Part shown: piece by piece, positions 18,032 through 30,064 of the stretch
Layout: the number at the start of each line of letters is the position of its first letter
Position numbering within the stretch: the stretch's first letter is position 1
Assembly: GCA_018136815.1 (NCBI GenBank)
Contig: CM030935.1
Span: 721,382-785,381 of the forward strand
DNA from: Isochrysis galbana
Lineage: Eukaryota > Haptophyta > Isochrysidales > Isochrysidaceae
DNA: 64,000 nucleotides
Reading direction: 5' to 3'
Notes under the pieces: model-generated
What the model saw: the letters and a program-made list of their open reading frames with translations, nothing else
Database searches by the model: none
Told to the model about the DNA's origin: nothing
Translations under genes and position numbers: made by a program

Positions 18032-19653
18032 ATAAATAAATAAACCTTTTAATAGTCTCACCGCACACGCGGCCGTGGACCCTCTACTTTCTACTCACGT
18101 AGGAAACTTTCTACACCCCCACTCCCCCGGCCCTTCTCCCCCCGCCATAAGGCGACTCCCCCCGTGCACTACTAGGGGCATAGGGGTGAAGGGCTTAGAT
18201 ATGGTCCGGTGGCCCGCGCCTCCCCCCGGTGATCATTCCCCCCCTTTCTCTTGTGTCTCCGAGTGGGCGGCGGCCTCAGCCCCGACTAATCCTGTAAACA
18301 GGTGCGGGACTTACCTATTTTTCGGTGAGCGGAGCTCTCGCTCCGCCCACCCCCTTCCCCCTTCTCCGCGCTCTCTCTCCCCTCTCCTGCGGCACGCGCG
18401 ATGGCGCGCCTGCGGCAGGCCTGCAGCTGCCCCTGGCGACCCCTGGAGGCTCCTGGAGGCCAGCTCTGGGGGCAGAGGAGGCTGGGGCTGGGCCCTGGCC
18501 TCCCTTGCCTCTCCCTCGCTGGCGCTCCTGGGCCTCAGGGGCTCCCAATCTGCACCTGTCTGCCTGTCGACCAGGGGGGGAGGGGGGGTTGGAGCGATGG
18601 GCTCGCCACGAGGGGCCAGGACGAGCGAGCCCGGCGTGCCTGTCAGTGGGAGAGTGGGTCAGCAGGGCAGTGGCCTCCAGGGCGTATGGGTTCACGTTGA
18701 CACGCCCTCGAGGGCCCATCACAGTAGCTTAGGCAAGGTGTTAACCCATCTGGCCTCTTGCAAGTGTTGACGCAGGGCACAACAAGTGTTGAGTGTTGAC
18801 ACGGTGTTGACGCACTTCCACTTGCCACTGTTGCGGTTGCCGGTTGCTGATTTTGCTTCCTTTAGCGGGCAGCGCGGCAGCGCGCGCGAGGGAATGCGCG
18901 GTCAAATGACAAAATGCCTATCTATCGGGACACGCGCGGCCCCGCGCAGGTGGAACGCGCAGGCGAAGCGCAGCGCGCAACGTGAGCGTCGGCCGGTTGG
19001 TCGCGCGCAGCGAGTGCGAGTGCGGCGAGCAGCCGGTCCACGGCCGCGATGGCGGCGGCGGGCACGTGGCACCACCGTCGCACCTCCGACCGCCGCCGCT
19101 GCCTCCCCACGCAGTAGGCAGTAGGCGGCCCACGCGAGCACAAGGAGTAGCACGGTCCCATCGTGCGCGGGCGCGCCGGCGCGCCGCCCGTGTAGCGGCA
19201 GCAGCGCAACGCGCGCAGCAGCAGGTGGAGCCGCGCAAGCTCCGAGTCGGCCGTGGTGCCCGCGCCGAAGAGCAACTCCCCACTTGCCGCTTGGCCGTGC
19301 AGCTCCTCGTGCGCGCGCACGCGCGGCACGTAGCATTCAGTGGGTGCGTGAGTGCGTGGGTGCGTGGGTGCACAATATAGTACACAGCACCGGCAGTGTG
19401 GTGTTAACCCGCTGCTGGTACCAACACCTGCAGATTGAGGTGTTAACGCATGTGCCACACCTAGCCAATGGAGGTGTTAACGCAAAGTGGGTCAACACCG
19501 GGTAAACGTGAACCCATACACCCTGGTGGCCTCCTGGCAAGCCATCAGGCATGCCAGAAGGATGGGTGGTTCCTCCCCTACGGCGGCAGGGGAGGAGTGG
19601 AGAGCGAGGGGGGCTCGTGCCCCCCCATGGGCGAACCAAGTATAAACTTAGTT
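18032..19653 (-). mobile_element. Retroposon copy R3 with LINE-like tail
   Basis: Bracketed by a perfect 18-bp direct repeat, GGATAGTAGCCCTCTAGA, at 18014-18031 and 19654-19671. The left edge begins ATAAATAAATAAACCTTTT and continues CTCACCGCACACGCGGCC and CATAAGGCGACTCCCCCCG. This stretch matches the antisense of the LINE 3' region at 47935-48080 (for example CTCCCC, CGTGC, CTACT, AGGGGC in order). The right edge has the GGGGGGCTCGTGCCCCCC stem-loop and AAGTATAAACTTAGTT. An 848-bp hAT-like element is nested at 18678-19525; without it the retroposon is about 766 bp. Confidence 0.88.
18678..19525. mobile_element. Non-autonomous hAT-like element inside R3
   Basis: An 848-bp element with TIRs CAGGGCGTATGGGTTCACG (left) and its inverted counterpart at the right (…CGTGAACCCATACACCCTG), and a perfect 8-bp target duplication GTGGCCTC at 18670-18677 and 19526-19533. 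An 8-bp duplication with CAGGG termini is the hAT pattern. Both subterminal zones carry several GTGTTGACGC/GTGTTAACGC repeats, as hAT elements usually do for transposase binding. The interior (18900-19330) has a GC-rich open frame on the minus strand with HGQAASGELLFGAGTTADSE, which may be a captured host fragment. No transposase seen. Confidence 0.85.
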
Positions 19654-19671
19654 GGATAGTAGCCCTCTAGA

Positions 19672-21028
19672 GAATCGCCCCCATCAGTCAGGCCATAGGA
19701 AAGAGCTGAAGCATTGCCAGCATTCGCTAGAGCTGCAGCTCCAGTTCCCGTGATTCTTGTCACATTTCATTCACGTGTGGTGCCGCAGGGCGCAGGGCGC
19801 TACTGCCTCAGCCTGGCGCGGTCGCTTGTGATGCTGGTTTACGAAGCCTCATTCATGGTCATGGTGCCTCGCCGCAACCTGTAGAATCCCATGAGGGTGC
19901 CACTAGGATCCAAGAAATCGAAATGCCGGCCATACATAGAGGCAAATCGAAGTCGAACACGCGATATGCGATATATGATATATTGTCACAAACAGTGCAC
20001 AGTGCACAGTGCGATGAGCTGAAGATTTGAAGATGGCATCGCCGTAGCCCGTAGCTCATAATCATGAGTAGAGGTGGAAGTGGGGGAGGGAAGATCAGCG
20101 AGGCTTTGGCCGTTGGTCAGGAGGCGGCAAAGGAGGCAGACATTTTCCGTTATCCTCCCCCCTCCCCCCTCCCCCCCCCCCCGAAAGACAACACGGTAGT
20201 CTTTAAGACTACTCGTTTAATAAAAAAATTTCCAACCGGGAAGGTGCTGGTCCGGAGTGTTTTCTTCAGTGAAGGTGCAGGTGAAGGTGTGAGTGCAGGA
20301 ACTGCAGGTGCAGGTGAAGACACGGTGAACGGGGCGCGCTGGGCGGCCAGTAGCCCGCCAAGGTGGCTGTTGATCGTGCTCGCTTGTTCCCGTAGAGTGT
20401 AGAGTGCCGCTTTGCAAAGCGTGGTGTATCTCTCGATCATTCTTCTAATGATGCTATCACTGTTGAACTTGATATTTTCGTAGCACTTTGGAAAGTTAAG
20501 TTCTGCCGTCTCTACCTCTACCTACAAGACGCAAGACGGACAAGATGTTACTGACCCGGAAGGCGTGAGGAGATGTGGAAGCAGTCGGCAAAAAGCCGCT
20601 CGCAAGAAGAAGTAAATCCTTCACACCCTCCCTTTGGGGGTTACGGGAGGCGGCTTTGGCGGTTAGGGGAGGGGGTGTTCGGAATTATACCGGAGATGTG
20701 GGGGTGTCAGCGAAAAAAAAACCAGCGAGGCGTGAGGTTGCGGCCTCTTGCCTCTTGGCGCTGGCGCGCCCGCGTATTCTCATATTTTGCGCCCCGAGGA
20801 CGCCAAGCTCAAGAAGAGCGGAAGAGATGGAGATGGCGGGTACAAACAAGGGAGTCAGGATTTACACAATACCCTCAGAAAGTTGCAGCAGCGGGTTCCT
20901 ACGGTTAAGACCTAATTGGCTTTTTTGATTGGCAATAAGTGGCCCGGAAACGGAAACGCCATCATTCCTAACCACCACCACCACCACACAATCCACAACT
21001 CCCTTCCCATAATACTCGACGGTCTAGA
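19672..21028. other. Intergenic region without a supported gene
   Basis: An ATG at 20064 opens a 112-residue frame whose first ~30 residues (SRGGSGGGKISEALAVGQE) look protein-like but then run into a poly-C tract. I do not call it. Two short GC-skewed blocks (20620-20700) match nothing else noticed here. The 3' UTR of the C1D gene enters from the right. Confidence 0.4.
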
Positions 21029-21898
21029 TCAACGTTCACCCATCGCACGCGCACTCTTCTTGTCCTTTTTCACCTTACCCTTATGTGCAACAAATCCTTC
21101 TGCGCTGCGTTTGGAGCCCTTTTCTCCTTTCGACTTCTTGGGTTTCTCCTCTGAATTCTTTATCGAGTTTGCATTGACAGCATATTTTCGCATTTCATCT
21201 TCGATCTCCTGCACAAGGCCGTCCTTTTCCTCGTCACCAGTGGACGTGCGCCCCGTTTGTTGTTGCTGCTGTTGCTCGATTCGTGCCGTGAGCTCGGCAG
21301 CTGCAGTTGCAGCACGCTCGCGATCCAAGCGTTCGACTACACTACGACTGAATTCTCCATCAAACTCGTCAGCTGGAGCAGTGGCTGCCTCTCCCTGCGC
21401 TTTCGCCTCATCTTCTGCTGGCAAGGCTTTCTTGATGCCGACTTTGCTATCGCTGCCAGCGATCTCTGGCTTGCCCAGCGCATGGGCGATGAATCGCTGT
21501 GCAGCCGATGCGTTCAAGCTGATCTGTGCCTTGGTTGCATCTGCCTTTGCCTCCATCTCCTTGGTCACCTCTTTGACCTTGCGGACGTACGCCTTGACTC
21601 GGTCTAGCTCTTCCATCACCGGGTGATTTGTAGCTTCGATGCCTTGGGTTTTAAGGTACATGTAGAATAGCGTGTTGATAGTGTATGCGACCATCAGGTG
21701 CAGCCGGGCCGACTCGAGAGGTGACAGTCCCTGGCACAAGTCAGACCATGGAGTCTGCTGGAGGCGGCGCACGCGCTCCTCAATATCGTTCACGCCGTCA
21801 GCGAATTTGGAGATCGCCGTGGCCATATCCTCCGGTAGTCCATCCTCGATGAGTGACGCGAGGATGTCCTGCTTCGAAGTTGCGGCTAGCGCAGCCAT
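21029..21898 (-). CDS. C1D: C1D/Rrp47-family exosome cofactor
   Basis: From the ATG MAALAATSKQDIL the protein has 289 residues in one exon; an in-frame ATG 30 bp upstream is possible. The Sas10/Utp3/C1D domain spans roughly residues 15-110 with the family core LSPLESARLHLMVAYTINTL, FYMYLKTQGI and HPVMEELDRVKAYVRKVKE. C1D (yeast Rrp47/Lrp1) binds Rrp6 and supports nuclear exosome processing of rRNA, snoRNA and other RNAs. The long C-terminal half is charged, with a poly-Gln run and a Lys-rich end (KKSKGEKGSKRS, VKKDKKS) suited to nuclear targeting and RNA binding. Animal and yeast homologues are shorter (~140-185 residues), so the C-terminal extension is lineage specific. Confidence 0.9.
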   Translation of the reverse strand: MAALAATSKQDILASLIEDGLPEDMATAISKFADGVNDIEERVRRLQQTPWSDLCQGLSPLESARLHLMVAYTINTLFYMYLKTQGIEATNHPVMEELDRVKAYVRKVKEVTKEMEAKADATKAQISLNASAAQRFIAHALGKPEIAGSDSKVGIKKALPAEDEAKAQGEAATAPADEFDGEFSRSVVERLDRERAATAAAELTARIEQQQQQQTGRTSTGDEEKDGLVQEIEDEMRKYAVNANSIKNSEEKPKKSKGEKGSKRSAEGFVAHKGKVKKDKKSARAMGER

Positions 21899-22153
21899 GT
21901 GGTCTTCGTGCGTGGAGGTGTGTCGCATCAAAAATAGATCTTTCTTCCGTCCCAAAACAATAAACACTAGTAGAGTACACAATAGAGGGTTTTTGCAGCG
22001 ACTCAACGGGGACTCAAGAGTGGCCGAGTCAACAGGCTTGATTCCCCGTTGACTCGCTGTTGGGTCGCTCTTGCAAAAGACCAAATCAGACGGCGGAGAC
22101 CCAACAGAGGGCTTCTCAACCAATCTCGCGCCGCCAGAGCGCGCTGGCCAGCG

Positions 22154-23089
22154 ATGCCCACCCGGCCCTTCACGGCGCGAGAGCTGGAGGACTGCAGACT
22201 GGCCATGTTTCTGGCGCTGGAGGAGCGGAGAGCCAGGGCGCGCAAGAGGGCTCGTGACGGGCCGGACGCCGCCAAAGATGACTTCTGGGAACTCGCCCTT
22301 ATGGCGGTGGCAGCGGAGGTGCTCATGCGGACGACGCGGTCTCGCATAGGGCCCGAGCGGCTCTCCATCGCAAGGCTGGAGCGGGAGGCTGCAGCAGCTG
22401 GCGGCGGCGACGGCGTGCTCACGCGCGACGTCTACGCGCGCTTTGGCGTGCGCCTCGTCGACCTGCGACGCTTCGTGGACGCGTTGGACATGCCTCCAGG
22501 CATGCGTCTACGTGGTCGCCATGTGATGAGTGGCGAGGAAGCTGTTCTCATCACCCTACGCAGATTTAAGCACGCAGGTGAATAGCCACGCCTGCGCCTG
22601 TGCACACGCGTGTCTGCCTTCCCATCTGCCCCCTTCCCTCTCACTCCTCGCCTCGTCTCCCAATCCCGTGCTGCAGGTAGTGCGGCGGCACTCACATGGG
22701 AGTTGGGCCGCAGTGAAGCGGCCATCAGCGCAGCGCATGCTGCAGTGGTAGAGCACATTCACACAAGGTTCCCCCATCTCCTAGATTCCCGTAGCTTTTC
22801 TGCGTTTGCCCCCCTCTTCCCAAGGTTTGCGGGCGCCTTTGTGGAAGCAGGGGTTCCATTGCCCAACCTGGTCGGCTTCATTGATGGGAAGTTGTGGAAG
22901 GTAGCCCGTCCCGTTCGAGCACAGTCTGTGTTGTACTCAGGACATAAAAGGTGCCATGGAGTGAAAATTCAAGGTGTTGTGTTTCCCAATGGCATCCAGC
23001 CTTGGCCGTACGGTCCTATCGATGGGTCGCGCCATGATTCTTTTGTGCTGCAGGCATCAGGATTGATACCCCTTTGCGTTCGTCTGTGA
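22154..23089 (+). pseudogene. Harbinger/PIF-type transposase gene, 3' truncated
   Basis: Exons 22154-22577 and 22677-23089 join across a 99-bp GT-AG intron (phase 1) into 278 residues. The second exon has the DDE_Tnp_4 (HARBI1-like) signature: FIDGKLWKVARP with the first catalytic Asp, QSVLYSGHKRCHGVKIQGV, then GSRHDSFVLQAS with the second Asp. The region that should hold the third acidic residue is missing. After QASG the sequence changes character at about 23055 and a stop follows, where an unrelated open frame on the other strand begins. The first exon (ARELEDCRLAMFLALEER onward) is a typical helical N-terminal domain. Terminal inverted repeats were not found. It therefore looks like a broken DNA transposon. 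Confidence 0.8.
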
Positions 23090-23448
23090 AGCGCGCACAC
23101 GGACGAAGAAATTCTTGCCGTCATCATTGGGACCTTCCCATGTAAAGCCCGTCGGCCAAACCTTGGGCTGGAGGCGCAACTCTTCGACACCCATGCACGC
23201 GTCGGTAACCTCGGGAGGCGCGTACTCCGCGAGCCACTCTGTCGAGTCGAGCGGAGCCGGAGGGCTCTGAGCCACTCCGTCGCGAGCAGCACCGGCGGCT
23301 AGCGCGGCGCTTTGGCCCTCCTCCCCACCGGGAGCCGGGTGAATGAAATTCTGGACTGGGTCGGGCAACCCCATTTGGGTGTCTGGACGGGGAACGAACG
23401 GCGAACGAAGGGCTGTGGGGCGGCGAGGCGCTCCTAGCGGCCCTAGTG
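23090..23448 (-). other. Unidentified minus-strand open stretch
   Basis: A minus-strand frame (about 23057-23539) contains SPPAPLDSTEWLAEYAPPEV and VWPTGFTWEGPNDDGKNFF, with protein-like composition. It abuts both the truncated transposase and the gypsy fossil. I do not recognise it; it may be part of another degraded retroelement. Confidence 0.35.
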
Positions 23449-26400
23449 TGTTGGGTTTTAAGAGATTGTTAGACCTACAAAGAACTCTTCCCTCAGGGAG
23501 GGAGCCTAGGCTGCTTGAGTGCAGCGACGCAGCGAACAACGACGGACAACGAGGCTGAGAACAACAGGATACACCGACTCACGAACACACCGGAAGCATT
23601 CACCCAAACCAAGCAAATTATCAAGCAACCGCGACCCCAAATCCCCGATAACTCATAACTCAAACACGTCGCGAGAGACGGAGAGAGAGAGCGAGAGAGA
23701 GAGAGAGACTCCGCAGCGACGGCCGGAGCGTGTCTCCGTTGTAACTTCCCACGTAGCGGAGAGTCCGAAGGGGAGCGTCATGTCGCGCGACCACGGCGAT
23801 CACTCTGGATACAGATCGCGACGAGATATCTTCACGACAGAGGAAATCTTGCCGTTGAGCGTGAACCTTCTAGACGCTTCTAACGAACGACCCTGAGTAG
23901 CAACTAAGGGGAAGAAACACCAAAGGGGCCAAGGGCTTGCATGTAACTTGCATCAAGGGGAAAGATTCCCTCACCTAGGAAGCGAACCTACACCGGTCTC
24001 CAAGGGGAGATGGCAAATTAAACCTCAAATCTCGAGCGGCTAGAGCAACCGACTCGCTCGCCAAAACCTTGACCGAGAAGAAAGAAGCAAGGACCTACAA
24101 GCCAAGGGTAGCGGACCTAGGGAATGTGAGAGGAAATTTCCGAACGCCAACGCCAAACGCCGGAAGGCAACGAAACCCTAACCAAGCCAAGCGGAACCTA
24201 CGCAGAACAGGCCTGGACGACAACGAAAGTGAAAGTGAGCAAGTCCCAAGCAAGAACCGGAACTCAACAAGAAACAACAAGCCTTGCAAGAAGCTAAACA
24301 AGCCTTCACAAGGTAACCCGAGAGCCTGAGACAAGCGCGCGGCGAGTGACAGGCAACCTGGCTCCTTTGGGTCAAGATTACCCGAATGGAGGAAACCTGG
24401 AATCTAGACCTGACAAACAGGCTAGAAGGAACGAAACGAGAACTCGAATTCTAGATCGCTAGGGACGAACCCTACCAACCTAGATGTACCTGAGCTTCAC
24501 CGTGTGGCCGCACGGCGAAGGACCTGGAAATAAGAGCCTAGAAATCGCATCATCTAGGATGAATGCGACACCCCCCGACTAAGATCGAGACGTCTCCCGA
24601 TGTCGAGCGGTGAACCTGGAAACAGAGACCTGGAACCTGAGCTGACCAGAGGTCAGAATCGGAACAAGAAGCAACGAAACATAGCGAGCGAAACGTGGAG
24701 ACAAGAACACCCTTTGGATCCAAAGCGAGCACGAAATCGGCGGCTTAACGCGGCGGCCTCTTTCGTACGCACTGCCCCACCCACTTCTCCCTTTTACAGG
24801 AGCTTTGCTCGGGTGTTGCGCCGGGTGTAGAGCGCAGGCAGCACGCGTTCATCACCTCCATGATTCGCTCTTGAACTCGGAGCCCTAGCCGAGGCGTGGG
24901 GCTAGCCTAGAGGGACGGGTCCCTTACCCAAGACATGGGATCAACGGGAGTGGAGCCTGGAGCGAGTGCGCGAAGACGGCGCATCGAGAACGGGAGGAAG
25001 AGGAGTATCCCTGGCCGACGAAGAAGTTGCTTCCGGGGACTCAACATCTTCTGGACAAGTCTCTTCGACGGAGCGATCATAATCATCAAGCAAATCAGAA
25101 CAACGACGGAGCAACTCGGAACGAGGCTCCCAGATGGCTTCTCGAATAGAATAGCCACGCCACTTCACGAGGTACTCAATAGAATCGCCATGGCTACGAC
25201 GATCGAGCAACTTTTCAACGATGTACTCGTCGTCAGCCAGCGGCTCTTCATCAACGAAAGTATGATACGGCCGGAGGTTCGAGATATGCACCTCCTCCTT
25301 GACTAACCGGTTCTCCAAATCACGGAGTCGGTACCTAGTGTCGGACAGAGCCTCTACGACGCGGTAGGGACCCGAGTAGATGAATTGCAACTTGTTGGCA
25401 TGGCCTGGTAATCGCATGCAGACGCGATCCCCAGGTTCGAAACGCGCTGGTCTTTGAGACTTGATGGTAGCGTCACGGACTGACTCAGCCTGAGCGGCTA
25501 GGGTAGCCTCGAGAGCGCTGGACCACGAGAGGCGGAGGCTCGCATTGAGCCTGGATGCGTACGAGCGAACGTCGGCGGACGCCGGCTCGAGAGCAGTAGG
25601 CGAAACGGACTTCGGATCAGAGAGTTGAGCGGGCAGACGCAGCTCACGCCCAAAGATCAAAGCCGCTGGAGACCGGGAGGTAACACGACCGGAAGAAGCC
25701 CTCAACGAGAGGAGTAGGAACGGCAAATGGTCGACTCAATGGCTGCCACCCTCGTTCGAGGCGCGCATCAAACGAATGAGCGTTTGCTGAGCGCGTTCGA
25801 CGAAGCCTACACCTTCATGTCGGTACGGCTCTGTACTCGACAAATCAGTCCCGGTGAGCTCCAGAATACGCGAAACAAGAACCGAACAAAGATTCGAACC
25901 GGCGTCGGTTCGAAGCTGCCTAGGGACTCCATAACGCGTCACAATCAAGCGGATGAACATGTCCAAGGCCATCTCCGACGAGGGATCCCCATTCGACGGC
26001 TCAGCCTCAATCCATCGAGTGAGCGAGTCGATGAAGACGACCAGCTTGTCGTACCCCGAGACTCCAGGCACGAAGTTGTGAGTGGGAGCCAGCGAGAGCA
26101 CGTCGCAGTAGACCACATCAAAGGGGTAGGTACCCACGGAGAGACCGGAGGGCGACGCTAGAGCCCTAGGTAGCGGCTTGGCGAGGGTGCACTCGTGGCA
26201 TTCCCGGACGTAGGATGCAACGTCGGAAGACATGCCCGGCCAGTAGACCCGAGTACGAAGAAGACCAGACATACGAGAAACTCCGAGGTGGCCGGAGCGA
26301 TCGTGGTAGGCGAAAAGGTAGCGAGACCGCAAGGAGGGCGGAACATAGAGCACTAGCGAGTCCGGGTCGGTGGAGTCAGGAACGGTGCGATAGTAGACGA

Positions 26401-28546
26401 GCCCATCGTGAACGACGAAACGGCGAAACATCTTGGATTGCTCAGCGGGAGCGGGAGCGACAGAACTGGAACGCAAATCATCTTCGGCAATGGGGCCTGA
26501 GGCGGCGGCCGGCGGAGGCGACCCTAGGCCTGATGGCTCGTGATTGACCGTCTCTCCTGAGCCTAGGAGTGGCTCTACGAACGGATCTTCCGCCAGGGGG
26601 GACCTCTCGTGTTGCCGTCGACCTCTCCAGAAAGTCGACAGCCAGCGGCTGACCGGGTGACATGGTGACATCGAGATAGCTCCGACGAAGCCGGAGTCCG
26701 CGACTGGGGGCGGCGCCGTGGAAACTCTGACTACACATTCGGAAAGGACTCTTGAAGAATCTTCTGAATCGCCAGAGGCCGGACGGAGGCGGAGGCTTCC
26801 TTCCGAGCTCGCGGCGTCGAGAGAAATGGTAGCGGAGTGGGCGGCCAAAAAATCGTTCCCGAGCAGAAGCATCGGGTTCCCTTCGATGACCGCGAACAAA
26901 TGACGAAAGAGGCGACCGGACAAGGAGAAGACGAGGCTAGCCCGGCCCCTAGTGATGAGGGGAAGGCCGTCCGGCCCATGTAGGTTGGGGACGGTAGCGT
27001 CCGATACGCGTTCGACGCAAGCGTCTTCAGGTAGTCGATCGAGAAGAGCAGTGGTGATTGCTGACGGGCCCGCTCCAGTGTCAGCCAGGGTGCTGTTCAC
27101 CGTGAGGGCAACGTCCGGGAGAACGAACCCTTGAGCTTCGCGGTCGCCATCGGCACGGCAGACCACGAGATCGCGGACATAGAGGCAGTGACGAGGGTAG
27201 AGCGGCGGCGGCGTGTCCGCGATAGATTCTACTGGAAGCGAGGTTCCGGCTCCGGGTGACGGGGTGGTTGGATTGGAGGCTGGCCTGGACGGAGAAGATT
27301 CATCGACGTGGGGCACTCGCTCGATAGCGGCGGCTACCGTCTGCGGCACGAATGGTATTGAAGAGTATGGGGATGCCTCTGCCGAACTAGAGGGGTTAGG
27401 CACGCCATCATAGCCTAGCCCTCGACGGTCCGTCGGATGCCGAGGTTGATCCATTTGGCGTGACCATTCCTTCTCCAGGGACTTCTGCAAGTCTGTCTTC
27501 GGAAGCTTCGACAACTCGGAAAAACCAGCCGCACTGAGGCCCCTAGCGGCAGCCCCATCGCCACACAATGCCTGTGGAGTACCTTCTCCGTCGGCGGCGT
27601 CGGAGGGCTTGGTCTCGAGGGCCTGCATGCTCCGGTGTTCTGGAGTCTCGGGCGTATCATCTTCTCCCGAGTCCAGCCCAACATCCCCGTTTTCAAGTGG
27701 CCTTTCGGCTACGACCGAACCGGTCGGTTCGGCCACTCCTTCGTCGCCAGCCGTGAAGGAGGCGCTCGGAGATAGTGCATTGATGCCTTGAGAGCCCAGT
27801 CGAGACAAGATGGAAGGTTCCGACGGCTCCGCAGCTGCCGCTTGCTCAGCGATTTCTTGGGCGATGGAAGGCGTGACATCCCGCCACCGATGGACCCCCG
27901 AAATTACATCACGGTCGAAGACCTGCCACTTGCTGCGGCGCTTCTTCACCGTGTTTGGAGGGCCTGGCGTTGTAGAGCGGTCCTTCATGGGCCACTCCCA
28001 CGGCGTGAAGCAGTCCGCTTCCGCCACGGTCCCGTCTTGCGATGCGTTGGTTTCCGAGTCCTTCCGATGAAGCAGGCGAGACGCATCGGCAACGGGGCCC
28101 GCGTCTGAGATCACGACAACCGAATCAGACACTGGCGAACCGCTGGGAGGCGTGAGGTGAGGGCTAGAAGCTGCTTCGCCTCTCCCCTCCATGAAGCGAG
28201 CTAGAGCCGTCCTCGGCTCAGCCAGTTCGAAGCCGGTCGAACAAAGCGAGGGGCGTTCTCTCAAGCTGGCAGCTGCTTGGGAAATTGCCCAGTCCACCGT
28301 CGCAAACGGCACACGGCACACGGCCGATTCGGCCGTCACAGGATGTTCCTTGACTGTCCCGACCCTCGCCCCGCAGGATTCGCCAGGGCTCGCGACTGAC
28401 GAGGAGCTGGAGCACCAAGGCGCCATGGCGCTCGACGATGCTCGCTGGTCGACAAAAGTTTGTTGGCCGCTGGCGGGACAGGTGCGCTGCCAAGCTGGCG
28501 CCCGCTCTGGCGCAGGTCGACCGAGCCCGTACCTAAAAAAACACAT
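23449..28546 (-). mobile_element. Ty3/gypsy chromovirus (LTR retrotransposon fossil)
   Basis: Recognisable parts in order along the minus strand are a retropepsin-type protease (DTGAGPSA), the integrase zinc-binding domain (HDRSGHLG, then CHECTLAKPLP), the integrase catalytic core (SLTRWIEAE, GVPRQLRTDAGS) and, at the end, a chromodomain (YLVKWRGYSIREAIWEP). The chromodomain places it among chromoviruses, whose chromodomain steers insertion into marked chromatin. A plausible LTR lies at 23449-24798 (TGTTGGG...TTTTACA); a matching second LTR was not recognised in the window. The element is broken and incomplete, with at least a few breaks. The coding stretches are still long, and a near-copy lies at 11528-11880, so it is probably not ancient. 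Confidence 0.88.
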
Positions 28547-30064
28547 GTGAAGATTCTGGGCTACACACCTACTATCCCAAGGTACCCCTTCTCGCAGATG
28601 CCTCTGCCAATTATCTCGACCTTCTTAGAAAGATGGCTACCTCTCACGCCCCCGCTCCGGAGGAGCAGCTCGCCTCCCCCCCCCCCCCCCCCACTTCTCA
28701 CTGTGGTCGTTCGTCAAACAACAGAAAGGTACGCAAAACTATGCGAAATGGCGATGCACGGTAACCAAACCGACACATCCAGAAGAGCACAAACAAGCTG
28801 ACATGGGCAGGCCACCGAAGAAGCGTTCTCTCCCCTTTTCCATCATGTTCGTTTGTGTGAGTTTCCCACGCAATCATCCCAATCCCCCGTGCATACGAAT
28901 GACTTCGAATCCCTACATCGAATAGGGAAGAACGACACGTTAATACCCATCGTCAAACGAACCAAGCTGACTGAGAGACTGGGTATCGTTCACATAGACA
29001 ACGACGCGCAAAACACTCCTTCAGAAATGAGCGATCAAGGATAACCCACTTCAAGTTAGCCAGCAAGAGCACGGAGACTTCAATCAAGCTACCTTGGGGG
29101 TGGGCCCCAACATAGATACCCCATACACGTATCTTGTCCTCATCGTGAGCATCGGAAGGTCCGCCCCGGCCCTCCCCCCAGGCCAGGCCCAAAGTAGCGC
29201 ACATGGACAGAACTCCTCGATATCGCAGGAAAAGGACTGAGGGGGCCTAAGGAGTGGAAAATAGACATTCAAAAGAGCTGAGTGATCGGGCTATTCGTAG
29301 ATCTGCCACTCTCGGAGGGTATAAAGGCGACACGTAATAGTATACAAGGACAAGTGGTGCTTCCAATCAAACATCATTCGCAGTGATCCCAGCCAGCCGG
29401 TACGGGGGAAAGCGTTGCATCGTGATGATATTTGTCGATCCATCTGTCGGCATAGCAAGATAGAAAATAAGGAGAGGATGATGAGAAGGCCCGCTGAAGC
29501 TGAGGCCCAGGCGTGATGTTCATGGTGGGAGGATGCTTGATGAGCGACGTGAGTGAGCTTCACAAGGCTGGTATAGCGCAATAGATGGAGTTGCACACAT
29601 CATTGGTCGGCCAGGGAGGTAGAAAGTCTCATCATTCCAAATTTCAGAAGAAAGTGACAATCTTGGTTTCGTCATCCCAATGCTTTTCCGGTGCGGGGAG
29701 AGAAAGAGCAGGGACGGGCTTTGGGCTTGTCTTATTGATGGCATGGTACCTGGGTGTGCTGCGCTGCTCATCGATGGCGTGGTAGAGTGTCAACTATGTA
29801 GTGAGCTGCGACATCATCGTGCAAACATCAGGTGAGTAAAATCTTCCAACCCCGACCACAAGGCCCATGCTTAAGGCCATGCGCCACAACGAAACGCTGC
29901 CAGGCCAACGTGAGTGGTCCAAGTAAACCGTTGGCAACTCGAAAGGAGATGCAAATCGTTATCATTTCGCGACTGCCCTCAATCGACATGTGCCTCTTGA
30001 GGGCGTGCAGAGCCTGCCAGCAAGAGAGTCTCACAAGTCGCTCATGTTCATGTGGAATGAAACC
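28547..30064. other. Region with no supported gene
   Basis: Begins with GTGAAGATTCTGGGCTAC, a string that recurs reversed near 46545 and in part at 53870, so a dispersed repeat probably starts here. The 29000-29800 part is unremarkable in both strands and may include untranslated sequence of the gene at 30065. Confidence 0.4.

Noticed and set aside
20064-20402. 112-residue frame starting MSRGGSGGGK
   Set aside because: Only the first 30 residues look protein-like; the rest comes from a poly-C tract and simple repeats.
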